A stretch of DNA of 64,000 nucleotides. It comes from Tenodera sinensis (taxonomy: Eukaryota; Arthropoda; Insecta; Mantodea; Mantidae). The stretch covers positions 64,985,921 to 65,049,920 of the forward strand of contig CM060966.1 in assembly GCA_030765045.1 (NCBI GenBank), written 5' to 3'. The notes under the pieces were generated by a model that saw only the letters and a program-made list of their open reading frames with translations, had not been told where the DNA came from and searched no databases. The translations under genes were made by a program, and so were the position numbers. Below are positions 54,721 to 64,000 of the stretch, in pieces; within the stretch, counting starts at the first letter, position 1; every line of letters begins with the position of its first letter.

Positions 54721-55920
54721 CGCCAAGAGCGGCGGATGAGCAAAATGATCTCTAAGGGACGTCTGGGTGAAGAGCTGGGTGTGGACAATGAGGTTGTGGA
54801 CAGTTCGCTTCACGGCGGTGGTGAAGGAAGAGACACCAGCCTCTAGGGTTGGAATGTCTGTGATGTTGGGGTTGGCGGGGATGGAGCCATTCAGGCAACT
54901 TTTGGCGCATTCCCAGTCGACGTTCCGGTGTTGAACCGGGACATCGTGACTGGCAACCCGGGTGTTAATGATGGCCAACACGGGGTTATGGTCTGAATGA
55001 AGTTCGTTGACCGTTGGGAGTGAAAGATGATGTGGAAAGTGTGATGATTGCGAAGTCTGCGACGGATGGCCGACCTAGATCTCGCGGATAATGGGTGGGT
55101 TGCCAGGGACCCTCTACTCTAAGTTGAGGGTCCGCGTCTATCATGCGGATGATTTCGTTGCCTCTAGCGTCTGCACGGGGGCCGCTATTCCAGCGCTGAT
55201 GCTTAGCATTTAAGTCCCCGGCTATAATGGCATGAGGATGTAGGGCGAGGATGAAGAGGTAGTCGTTAACAACGAACTGTATCTGGGGTGGGTAATAAGC
55301 AGACACCATCAGGACTTCAGTACCTCCGAGGTAGACACAAGTGGCCGTGGCCTCTAGGGTTTGAAGTGGAGGGAGCTGGACGGGTTTATGGACCACACTA
55401 CTCTTCACGAAGATCGCTGTGCCGCCCCCACGGCGGCCGACGCGGTCCGATCTGAGACAGTGGCAGCCCTGGAGTCGGGATGTGGCATTCTGATGGACAT
55501 GTGTTTCTGATACCAGAATGAGGTCTAGGGCATGCGCTCCAGCAAAATGGTGGAGCTCATTCTCCTGACCGGCCAAGCCACTCGCGTTCCAGAACGCGAA
55601 CCTAAACGAGGTGCGAGACTTTAGTTTGATCCGCCATTCTGGGGCGTGCGGATGACGGTGATCAAGAGAGCGAGCGCCTCCATAGCAATTGCCATTATGC
55701 CGGCTTGGTCGTTGGCAGAGAGGAATCTGACCAGCAGTTCACAGATTTTCTGGCCATGGTTTTGCAGCAACTGCTGCAGCCATGCCAGTAGTCCGAAAAC
55801 TGTGGTGTGGGAGGGGTAGTGGTTTGTTGTGGAGGTGGTAGGACGGGAGGGTTCGGTACCACAGGGCCCTCTTCGACCGCGACCTCCCTCTGCTGGCGGG
55901 CGCGCGTGGGATCCCCACAC
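54700..55920 (-). pseudogene. LINE ORF2 endonuclease domain
   Basis: The minus strand contains LDLILVSETHVHQNA (catalytic Glu), GRRGGGTAIFVKSSV, SAYYPP, AGDLNAKHQRWNSGPRADAR (catalytic Asp and Asn), DFAIIT, and SDHNPVLAIINT (catalytic Asp-His), the full set of the apurinic-type endonuclease that nicks target DNA for target-primed reverse transcription. One frame break near 54985 separates DFAIIT from SDHNPV. The linker from 54981 to 54700 leads into the RT. Upstream, 55621-55920 probably includes the ORF1 C-terminus and the ORF1/ORF2 junction. Confidence 0.85.
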
Positions 55921-56033
55921 TCGCTGCGAGCTTCGGAGACGGTAGTGAGTGTCGGTCCGAGAGTGTCGGCGTTTGCCCGACCTAGGTGGTAGGGGAGTTG
56001 ATTGGATTACTGGAGCTTGTGTTTGTGCTCTAT

Positions 56034-56034
<1 letters not shown>

Positions 56035-56098
<64 letters not shown>
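56035..56098. repeat. (GT)n microsatellite inside LINE ORF1
   Basis: Sixty-odd bases of GT in the C-terminal coding part of ORF1, just past the knuckles; the minus-strand frame crosses it as a Thr-His repeat. Confidence 0.95.
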
Positions 56099-56101
<3 letters not shown>

Positions 56102-56238
56102 CACGCGACCCTGCAGTCTTACCCGCAGCTCTGCAGGTCACTGCCGCGTACGCTAAACCCTGCGTGGGACCTGCCGAAGCAGGGTCTACCCGGGGATGGC
56201 TGTCCGCAGCGGAAGGTGGGACCACCTGTGGTGGGTTC

Positions 56239-57010
56239 TTAGATGCTAAGATGGCCTTCCTTGTAGGACAGCCTCCGTACGTGTGCGCCGGTGCAGTTCG
56301 CGCACTTGGGTACATCCTCCTGAGATTTCGTGCAGGCCTCTTTTGGGTGTTCGCCACCGCACCTAAGGCAGCGTAGTTTTCGGTAGCAGAAGTGGCTGGA
56401 GTGGTTAAACCCCAGACAACGATGACATTGAGGAGGACCGCCAGAACCTTTGGAAGGTTCAATATGTACCCGGAGGTAATAGAGGCCTGTCATGGCATCA
56501 ATTTTCCTAGCCGTTGTCTCGCTCCACCACTACAAGAAATAGGGGGAGGGGTGTTATGGGTCCTTGCCCATCTGGAGCGGCTCTGGTCAGCTGTTTGACC
56601 AGCTTAGGGGTGAAGCCCTGGCGATTGAGGTCTGCTACGATCTCGTCGGTGGGTGTATCCACAGGGACCCCGCGGATAACTCTGTGAACGTCACGGGTTC
56701 TATCCAACCCGAAGGTGAAGTGGGGGATACGGAGGTGACGGAGGATGGAATGATAATCTTCGGCCGATTTGGCCTGGAAGATAATGCGACTTAAGAAAGC
56801 CGATAGACCCCGCGAAGTCGTCCACGATGATCGGTGGAACGTGTCGCTTTGGTGGGAGAGGTGTTTCAGGATGGGTGAGGTTGCGGAGGCCATCCTGTGC
56901 CAATTTGGCTAAGTCGGCCAACTGTCTCTTGGTTTTTCGTGAGACTACCTCACGACAACCGTCTTCTCCCTGTTGAGGAATTTCTTCCTCGCCAGAGGAG
57001 AGACCCGATG
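56239..57010 (-). pseudogene. LINE ORF1: PRE_C2HC domain and CCHC knuckles
   Basis: The minus strand shows QLADLAKLAQDGLRNLTHPE near the start, HFTFGLDRTRDVHRVIRGVP with DEIVADLNRQGFTPKLV (PRE_C2HC type), then after a phase change PPQCHRCLGFNHSSHFC, RCLRCGGEHPKEAC and PKCANCTGAH, three CCHC knuckles. This is the nucleic-acid-binding Gag-like protein of Jockey-clade LINEs. Frame breaks occur near 56890, 56510 and 56240. A (GT)n array at 56035-56098 interrupts the C-terminal part downstream. Confidence 0.8.
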
Positions 57011-57386
57011 AACTGTAAGTTTTCCCACAATATACGAAACACTGTCAGACTGTTAGTCATGATAACAGCCTAAAATGATATATTTACTACCCGATGGTGC
57101 TACTCAGACTTCGGTAAGAGTATCACCAGACACAATCTTATTCGCGATGCATTTCACGCTTGCATATCCGTCACACTAACCGGGGTGCTCTGCGGAACCC
57201 GATTACATATGCATTCAGTACTCAGCACCTTGTCCCTCGCTAGTGCACGCGCATGTACATGGGGAGGCGATGTAGCTCCTCTGGATGATCGCCACCGAGG
57301 ACGGAGGGTTGGGGCCATCCTTTTATAAGAAGAAAAAAAAAAATTAAAATAAAAAAATTTAAAAGACACTCTTGCCAGTCATTCAT

Positions 57387-57429
57387 CATCCTGATAATGG
57401 GAGAGATGTACACTCCCGAAACGTCGATG
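57387..57429 (+). ncRNA. Hammerhead-ribozyme-like motif (Penelope-type candidate)
   Basis: In order: CATC (57387-57390), CTGATAA (one change from the core CUGANGA), stem GGGAG (57399-57403) with a 9-nt loop and CTCCC (57413-57417), GAAAC, GTC, and GATG (57426-57429), which pairs with CATC as stem I. The arrangement is that of the minimal type I hammerheads of Penelope-like retroelements. The G-to-A change at the core would be expected to reduce or abolish cleavage. No Penelope RT was found in the flanks. Confidence 0.45.
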
Positions 57430-57869
57430 GCTACACCTGGCTCGAAGCCCGAGAAAATCTTGAATATGCTCGTCGCCAGGAAAGCTTCAAATCATATTTT
57501 AATTCATGAAGTTTACATACTTGTGACAAAGCTTCTTTAAGCCTATTACTTACAACCCTTGGTGAACTTGGTAGACTGCCAAATTCAGGGGATGAGTACA
57601 AACAACAAAGGTATTTTCTTAATCGCACTATGTTGACGTGCTATACATAATAAGTAAGAAAAGTCTTGAACGCACTTTCTGAAAAAGTCGTGTATTCCGA
57701 GTATGAAGCACTGTCCAATAATCATAGGAACTTTAGCTGTCTAATATGAATGTCGATGCCAGCCATTTTGCAAGAGGATGCAGTGCTGCCACCTGTTGAC
57801 TTAGGAAGTTACTACTGCAGGGGATTGGAGGTTTGAGGATTTGCGCCAAATTCAAATTTTTCACATAAC
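57430..57869. other. No recognisable gene
   Basis: Sequence after the hammerhead-like motif; it may be the body of the retroelement that carries it, but no RT or endonuclease motif is visible. Confidence 0.35.
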
Positions 57870-58440
57870 TAACTTATTTAAGGAAAAAAAATAGGAGGCA
57901 TTACTTATTGACCCACCCTCGTAGTATGATTTGGTCTATCTCTAACGGTTTAACAGTTATGCAAAACTTGTGCAGAGTAATTACGACTACAGGGGCTATA
58001 GCCAGAAAATTCAAGATATAAATTTTAATTGTCATAAAAATATCTCAAAGATATGACATTTTAGTCCAAATCGTTAGGGCCATTTTCAAGAAGATAAAAA
58101 TTTTCGAAACATTTTCCATGTAAAGGGTAATTTAGGGTGGGGCTATTTTCTTCAAAATCTTCGTGTCGCGTCCTTGAAACTTAAATACGAACTTTGGTGT
58201 TTAACCCACTTTTCGTTTTTGAGTTATGCTGTCCAAAGACTGACACACACACGCACGCAAGCACGCACGCACACATACACACACGCGCGCGCGCGCGCGG
58301 ACCTTTTTCTAAAAATGCTTTTTTTTTTTTTTTTTTTGATTCAGTGTGTCTCAAAACATTTCAGGTGAAATCTCGACATCGAATTTTTGGGTGGAGTGCA
58401 ATACTTCCTCTACCTACCAGTAGAGAAAGTAAAAACTGAA
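57870..58440 (+). repeat. Dispersed repeat X, copy 3
   Basis: The fullest copy: GTAAAGGGTAATTTAGGGTG, AAATCTTCGTGTCGCGTCC, GAGTTATGCTGTC, then a CA/CG-rich tract (58242-58300), GGACCTTTTTCTAAAAATGC, a T20 tract, and CATCGAATTTTTGGGTGGAG. The order equals that of 25850-26480 on the other strand. No coding frame; class unknown. Confidence 0.7.
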
Positions 58441-59824
58441 TTTTTGTGCCATTGATGGCTCTGAGGACATGTTGTGGAATAGTGAAAATGAAGAGTGTTA
58501 TCTGAGCCAGAAATAAATGAAAATAGTAATGATAGTGACGAAAGTGAGACAGCTGAATAGTCAGAGTAAAGAAACAATGAAACAATACATTGTAGGCCCA
58601 ATGACACCGTGGTATGTATCCAGTTCATTCACAAATTACTGTATACCTATATAACTTCTACATGGTTTCCCTTCCTTTCTGAATGCCTAGAAGCACCACT
58701 CGCATAATTCCCTTCCCAGTGTTTTCAAGCATATTTTTCGAGAAAAAAAAAAGGGGGGGGGGATTACGCGATAAAATACGGTACTATGAGTACGGAATTT
58801 AAATGCTGCTATAACTCAGCAACTCAGCTGTTAGGTCAATAAAGGCAATATAACGCTCAACCAATGTGTCATTTCCTTTCCAGCAAACACATTCAATTAT
58901 TCTTTGCCTCTTTAATTAATTCGTTCATCCACTATATCCTGTAAACATGTCTTCCCTCCAATTTTAAACATTCCTGGCAATTCTCTTTGATGATGCTAAT
59001 AAAAATGAACCATATAAAAAAAGTGACATCTCTGTATTACTTGCGCGTAACCCATACAAAAATAGCAAGTATTTCGGCAACCGATACTGCAATCCTGTGC
59101 CACTGGGGAAGATGTGTCCAATAAAACTTCACTGGTCTAGTGCTATCAGGGCAAGGTATTACTTACCTGTGCAAATGTGTTCTGATGTTCAATTTCAAAA
59201 GTTAGCAGAGAACTGAGATTACTAATATCTACATAACCCCCCTCTCTCTCTCTGTAACCCAGTGCCCGGAATGAACACTTCCTCAAATTCGAATTCCCGA
59301 AAAAAATATCAGAATGCAATAACTTCTACGATAAAACTTAAAAAAAAAAAAAAAAAAAACTAACTAAACATTCAGAATAATTGTTAAGGGATGTTTCACA
59401 GCGGCTAAGTATAGACTAGGAGAGGGAAAGATCAGATTTGAAATATCCAATACTATGGTCGACTTAATGTGCATACTCGAAAGCTGGAAAGTTGATTGGC
59501 TGGTTGTCTCCCCACCCCGCCAGTTTTTCTGATATGACCCGCTTAGTTACTACGTTGGATTAACTAAGCTGACAAACAAATGCAAAACAACTGAATTTAA
59601 ATGTGTCCACCTTTCACATGGAGCCATAACTACCGCACAATTGCGGTAGTTATGGCTTTACAAAAACTAACAGTATATGAAAATATTAAAATGTGTGTCA
59701 AATGTGAGTTCCCTTTTATGTGATTTATATACCACGTCATACTATTGCTAGTTATGTATAATAACATTTGCTAATTAATTGAATACCTACACTGAGTGAA
59801 CTTGGAGAAGAGCTAATAAATATA
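58441..59824. other. No recognisable gene; perfect hairpin inside
   Basis: Contains an A20 tract at 59340-59359 and the inverted repeat at 59622-59657 listed separately. Nothing else is recognised. Confidence 0.45.
59622..59657. repeat. Perfect 16-bp inverted repeat with 4-nt loop
   Basis: AGCCATAACTACCGCA (59622-59637), CAAT, then TGCGGTAGTTATGGCT (59642-59657). Every base pairs. There is no T-run on either side and no neighbouring gene for it to serve. Confidence 0.9.
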
Positions 59825-60390
59825 CAGGGTGGAAGGTACTTCGGCCATACGTGAACCAGGGATTCTACATGATGAATGTAACAAATAAGTCCAATACAAT
59901 TACTGTCAATAAAGAACCATTTAGCCAGAAAAAGCATAATTTGTGTCAAATATTTGTAGTCATGTGGCTTCTTGACGAATGGATATAAATTGGTTATTAT
60001 TTCATAACTAGCATAAATAATGCGTGAACAACACTGTAGTGCATTTGCATCTTAATTTGTATGAATTTAATGACAATCTAATGTTAAAGCGTGAAGCAAA
60101 TTTTAATTTCTGGAGAGATTTGGCAGAGTGGCAATTAACATTAAATTGTGACTAAACTCATTCGAATCGAAATAAAACGACTTACAACATTGTTACACAA
60201 TGTCTGCGCCACAGTTAGTAAAATAATAAATCATTTATATCCGTTCGTCAAGAAGCTACAAATATTTTGACACAATTTTTTTTTCCTCGGCGAAGCGTCT
60301 TTATTGACAATAACTGTATTGGACATATTTGTTATCCCATCATGTACAATCCCTGATTAACGTATGGCTGAAACGGTAATTTCCACCCAG
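59825..60390. mobile_element. Foldback MITE with long TIRs and TA duplication
   Basis: The left end CAGGGTGGAAGGTACTTC and the right end read inward, CTGGGTGGAAATTACCGTTT, begin arms that remain similar for about 170 bp (shared words include GCCATACGT, CAGGGATT, TCCAATACA, TGTCAATAAAGA, CTTCTTGACGAA and GGATATAAAT). TA lies on both sides (59823-59824 and 60391-60392). At 566 bp with no coding frame it is a MITE, probably of Tc1/mariner type. Confidence 0.8.
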
Positions 60391-60406
60391 TATATATATA
60401 TATATA

Positions 60407-61239
60407 CTGCTATCTGTTCACCAGGTCATGGTCTTAGGGGACTGAAGGGGACAGGAGAGGCAGTCCACGAGTATAACCAGAGTTTTGTAAACTTTGCAGA
60501 TGTTTGCTCGCTAATATGCTAACGTCTTTTTATTTCAGTTAAAAATTGGAGTCACTAGCATTATCTCGGAAACAAAGAAATGAGTGCAGAAGTCGATAAA
60601 TCCCCGCTTTGAAGTGTTGTAAATTTGCTATGATATTGTGGTTGCAGAGCAGGGGGGGGGGGGGGGTTCAGAGTGACATTTCCATGTGTAAAACATGGTT
60701 TTTACAGGACGATTGAAACAAACAAACCTAAAGAGATTTCTAAAGCGGACGCATTTTGGCTTTTATTGGGCCACACTGTCGTTTATTCGTCCGCATACAC
60801 ATGTGTTCTCAACCCCATAGAACTAATTTGGGTCAATAGTTAAGGAATTGTAACAGGTGACCTATCCTTACAGGAATTACACGATATTACACTCGAGGGT
60901 ATATTACACTCGAGATCGAAACAGGCTAGCAAGGTTTTTGAAAACATATAGAAAAGATAGAAAATGATAAGTGAAGATAGACGGAGCAGTTGAAAACATT
61001 GTTTATGTTTTATAAGCTGAATACACTGCATGAACTAAAAAAAAAACATTTAAGTTCCGCTATTTTGAGTGACTTCTTTGCTTTAATCTAGCGTGAATAC
61101 ACATTCCAAAGTTGGTAACGTTATCGCAAGGCGATTAGAAGCACGACTCCCGCTGCAAATATCTCTGTTTATGTAATTGTTTACAGGCGTATTCGCTTGC
61201 TGCATTCCTCTCAGGGACCATGAGATGGTGAACAAACAG
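60407..61239 (+). mobile_element. Tc1/mariner-type element, deleted copy B
   Basis: The left end CTGCTATCTGTTCACC is followed by AGGTCATGGTC. The right end read inward is CTGTTTGTTCACC followed by ATCTCATGGTCCC. TA flanks both sides (60405-60406 and 61240-61241). Inside, the plus strand has GHTVVYSSAYTC followed by LNPIELIW (about 60770-60835), the third catalytic block region of the transposase family whose DETWVN part lies at 37508-38260. It is followed by stops. The N-terminal half of the gene is missing. Copy A (1706-2457) is its inverse relative and the MITE at 22637-22863 shares its ends. Confidence 0.75.
60652..60666. repeat. Poly(G) tract
   Basis: About 15 consecutive G residues inside the deleted Tc1-type copy; absent from the equivalent place in copy A (near 2170-2180). 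Confidence 0.9.
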
Positions 61240-61271
61240 TATTTGTGTTTTATGATGGACTATACGCCAAG

Positions 61272-61706
61272 TTCTTCTTCTTCTTCTTCTTCTTCTTCTT
61301 CTTCTTCTTCTTCTTCTTCTTCTTCTTCTTCTTCTTCTTCTTCTTCTTCTTCTTCTTCTTCTTCTTCTTCTTCTTCTTCTTCTTCTTCTTCTTCTTCTTC
61401 TTCTTCTTCTTCTTCTTCTTCTTCTTCTTCTTCTTCTTCTTCTTCTTCTTCTTCTTCTTCTTCTTCTTCTTCTTCTTCTTCTTCTTCTTCTTCTTCTTCT
61501 TCTTCTTCTTCTTCTTCTTCTTCTTCTTCTTCTTCTTCTTCTTCTTCTTCTTCTTCTTCTTCTTCTTCTTCTTCTTCTTCTTCTTCTTCTTCTTCTTCTT
61601 CTTCTTCTTCTTCTTCTTCTTCTTCTTCTTCTTCTTCTTCTTCTTCTTCTTCTTCTTCTTCTTCTTCTTCTTCTTCTTCTTCTTCTTCTTCTTCTTCTTC
61701 TTCTTC
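61272..61706. repeat. Very long (TTC)n microsatellite
   Basis: About 432 bases, some 144 uninterrupted TTC units. All long frames through it (Ser, Phe, Leu or Glu runs) are artefacts. On the minus strand it is (GAA)n following a retroelement-like 3' end at 61707-61800. Confidence 0.97.
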
Positions 61707-61800
61707 TACAATGGCATTACAGCCCAATGTCGGCCTCCTTTATCCTTTTCCTTCATTCTTCTCTGTCCAAAACTAGTCTTCTCCATGCTGCAGTACCGAA
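61707..61800 (-). repeat. Possible LINE 3' end adjoining (GAA)n
   Basis: The minus strand reads GGCCGACATTGGGCTGTAAT then GCCATTGTA and (GAA)n. A short unique 3' segment running directly into a triplet repeat matches the arrangement at 31515-31430, where an RT fragment ends in (GAA)n. There is no RT coding here, so the call is by analogy. Confidence 0.3.
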
Positions 61801-64000
61801 AAAAACTCTTACGCCAAGTTACTACAGTATTATTTCGCTCTTCTAATAAACAAGATAAGAAGAGATCTTAGCGCTCAATAGCCAAGGTGAATACCCCTCG
61901 TCGCTTTGCCAAGTATACTCGGCGCCACATAAGAAGGGGATTGACAGTTGCTACCCACTTGGTGGAAGGGTCTAAATGAACTGGAGGGGATGGGTGCATC
62001 ATGGCGATCGTCATGACAACGAAAAGAGCAACCAATTAGAGCTAAGATGTTTCCATAGCAACACTAAAAACTAAACCAGTGTTGTCGATATTTAACACGT
62101 GATTGGGTATGTGCCTGACCTGCAATCTAGCAGTAACTTAAACTGCATCTTGTTTTCCCTGCAATATATACAATGTCTCCCTCCAGCTCCAGTTTGCAAT
62201 GTTTGTATCAGAGATTGCGTGTGTGCTGACAAGTTCGTTTGATTCATTCTATTTATTGTGGTTATTTGCCTTGTATTTACGTGTATCTGTGCGTATGTTG
62301 TGAGCATTTACAACTGTCTCTTTTAATGAATAATTATGTCCAAAAATATTGACAAAGACAGGGTAGCCAAACGAAAAACTTTACGATCTCGGGAAGTGAA
62401 TGAAATTGTGTTTGGCAAGGTACATCCCAATTAAAGGATTATGCAGTTGATGGTATTGCTGAAGAACATGGTCGCAATATTGTTTGGTGTCGCCCTTTCC
62501 TAGTGTACTCCGATTTAATTAATTTGGGCCGAAGTAAAGGATCACGTTGTGCGAAACAAATATTCCACTGTGTCATGTGTAATAAGGCTATATCAATAAA
62601 AAGCTGAAAACTGTGAGCAAGTGGTTACCGATACAAAGAGTGTAATAACTGTAACATGGGAAAATGGAGTCTTAGAAGCAAGGATAGAACAGTCTGTCAT
62701 TTCCGATGGTAATTCCAGCAACAACAATAATGGGAATCGGATATCAGCGGCATTTCCCATTACAATATTTCACAGGTATGTTTCTTTTGTTAACATTAAT
62801 CTTCACAGTTCCATCCTTTGCATGTAGATGAACTATTTTACTATTGTTTTCGAATACGAATATAAAATTATACCTGCTCTACATTCCAAACGCAAACCGT
62901 CTTCTTACACATAATGCTACGCGTCCTCCACGTGGCGCGATAAGCGGCAACGTCGCCTCTCGTGCACCGCCAACTATCAATGCCTTTCTTGTTTGGCACC
63001 GATAATAGTAAACACTAAAGTGTATATAGAGCAGTGTCTTCCTGTGCGCGCGCGCATGTGTATGTGTGCTGGGACGTACGTGGTATACCCATGAGTGAGT
63101 GTGTGAGTGAGTGAGTGAGCGAATGAGTGAGCGAATGAGTGAGTGTGCCTGTGTGGTCTGTGTGTATATATTGTACATCAAAAGAAACAATCCAAGAACT
63201 ACTGAAGTAACAAACAATGCCACATAAAACTGTTCTCGGTGACCTAAGGATGGTCACCGCACGGGTTTTCCCCCAACCAAAAAGACTAAAAAAATGTAAA
63301 TACAGTTAGATATAAACTCATGTAAATTGTAGGCTGTAAGCCCGATCCAATGTACCGGCACAAGGCCAAAATTCTAATAAAGAAAACTGGAACTGGAATG
63401 CTCTAGGGACAGCACCTAAGGCATCTTAATCCTTTGTAGGATAAAATCTTTCCATCCATACACATCAATTATTTTACACTCTTTGTAGGGCCGCAATCAA
63501 ATGGTTGTAATTTTGAAACGTGCTGTGACACACATACTAGCCGCCAATCTGCCAATCTGTCTGAGAAATGGAGACCGATGTTAGAATTATCACCGTAAGC
63601 GTTTTTGGTAGTCTTGCCGAGCGATTTGAGATACGAAATTTAGTATTTAAACATTCAGGTAGAGTAGTTACTTCAACGTTTAAAGATCCACGAATATGTT
63701 GTGTGAGATTTCCTGGTAACGCTCGCGCCTATTCTTTCTCTCAATTCTTCCCTGTGAACAAAACAAAACAAAAGCTAGGGGAGGGGGGAGAGCAGGGGGC
63801 GGAAGAGCCATTCTATACAAGGAAGAAACGAAGATTAAGAGGGAGAAGTTTGAGATGGAGAAAGAAAATAGGTTTAAATGTTTGACAACTCATTTAAATT
63901 TCCGGGAAACAATTTATTCTCAATATGATGTTCTGAAAGATAGCACCGAATTTTCTCCAATATGGAATGCTGAAATGCATTCGAAGAGTACGAAAACCTG
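61801..64000. other. No recognisable gene; short GAGT repeat
   Basis: A GAGT-type tetranucleotide repeat runs from about 63092 to 63144. Frames such as 62621-62827 and 63568-63885 lack recognisable motifs. Confidence 0.45.

Larger units (their letters stand above)
47190..57010 (-). mobile_element. Near-complete Jockey-type LINE, split by an LTR retrotransposon
   Basis: In order from 57010 downward the minus strand encodes ORF1 (PRE_C2HC and zinc knuckles), the apurinic-type endonuclease, and reverse transcriptase through its C-terminal tail ending at 47190. The LTR element at 48776-54432 interrupts the RT N-terminal region. Ignoring that insertion, the LINE spans about 4.2 kb. Frameshifts in both ORFs show that it is inactive. 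It has no RNase H, consistent with Jockey-clade organisation. The 5' UTR may extend beyond 57010; no terminal duplication was identified. Confidence 0.85.

Noticed and set aside
61177..61871. Long frames of poly-Ser, poly-Phe and poly-Glu (155-208 codons)
   Set aside because: They are translations of the (TTC)n array and start and stop at random in its flanks.

Overview
This window is eukaryotic, AT-rich and almost entirely mobile DNA. I recognise no host protein-coding gene and no confident functional RNA gene. The repertoire points to an arthropod, most likely an insect with a large repeat-rich genome, possibly a polyneopteran. That repertoire is Jockey-type LINEs, an RNase H-bearing LINE, tRNA-derived SINEs with A and B boxes, Tc1/mariner relatives of two insect-type families, pogo/Tigger, hAT, and a Ty3/Gypsy-like LTR element. 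The lineage call is inference from the element types; no species marker is present.

Layout, left to right. 1-1.7 kb: LINE remnant with RNase H on the minus strand, abutting a truncated Tc1-type element (to 2.46 kb). 5.1-7.25 kb: decayed pogo/Tigger element. 8.6-9.3 kb: a SINE broken by another SINE. 11.34-14.08 kb: a DNA transposon whose transposase shows a catalytic-Asp motif, carrying a nested 963-bp non-autonomous hAT. 14.21-18.0 kb: a 3.8-kb DNA transposon whose decayed transposase I cannot assign to a superfamily. 18.6-23.5 kb: two LINE ORF1 fragments, SINEs, a 227-bp MITE and a GGAN minisatellite. 24.3-26.5 kb: mariner-type transposase 3' end and an inverted pair of an unnamed repeat. 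27.4-28.3 kb: SINE with an (AAT)n tail. 31.4-32.5 kb: RT of a second LINE type ending in (GAA)n. 33.1 kb: hAT C-terminus. 34.4-36.7 kb: Jockey ORF2. 37.5-38.3 kb: Tc1-type transposase. 38.9-41.6 kb: another Jockey element carrying a second copy of the non-autonomous hAT. 42.09-43.12 kb: a hAT with a perfect 8-bp target duplication. 46.0-46.6 kb: Jockey 3' fragment. 47.2-57.0 kb: an almost complete Jockey-type LINE split by a 5,657-bp LTR retrotransposon with LTRs that look identical. 57.9-61.7 kb: a third copy of the unnamed repeat, a foldback MITE, another Tc1-type copy, and a 432-bp (TTC)n array.

The most informative locus is the LTR element at 48776-54432. Its two 604-bp LTRs appear identical, it is flanked by a 4-bp duplication, and gag and protease are open. 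Yet pol lacks reverse transcriptase, RNase H and the front of integrase through an apparently in-frame deletion. It therefore looks like a recently moved, non-autonomous element depending on a partner in trans. Other points of interest are the unassigned 3.8-kb transposon, a hAT whose internal 59-bp tandem array reuses a terminal motif, a Tc1-type family seen as halves plus a matching MITE, and two hammerhead-ribozyme-like stem-loops. All similarity statements come from reading the sequence and recalling family motifs; no alignment or database search was run.
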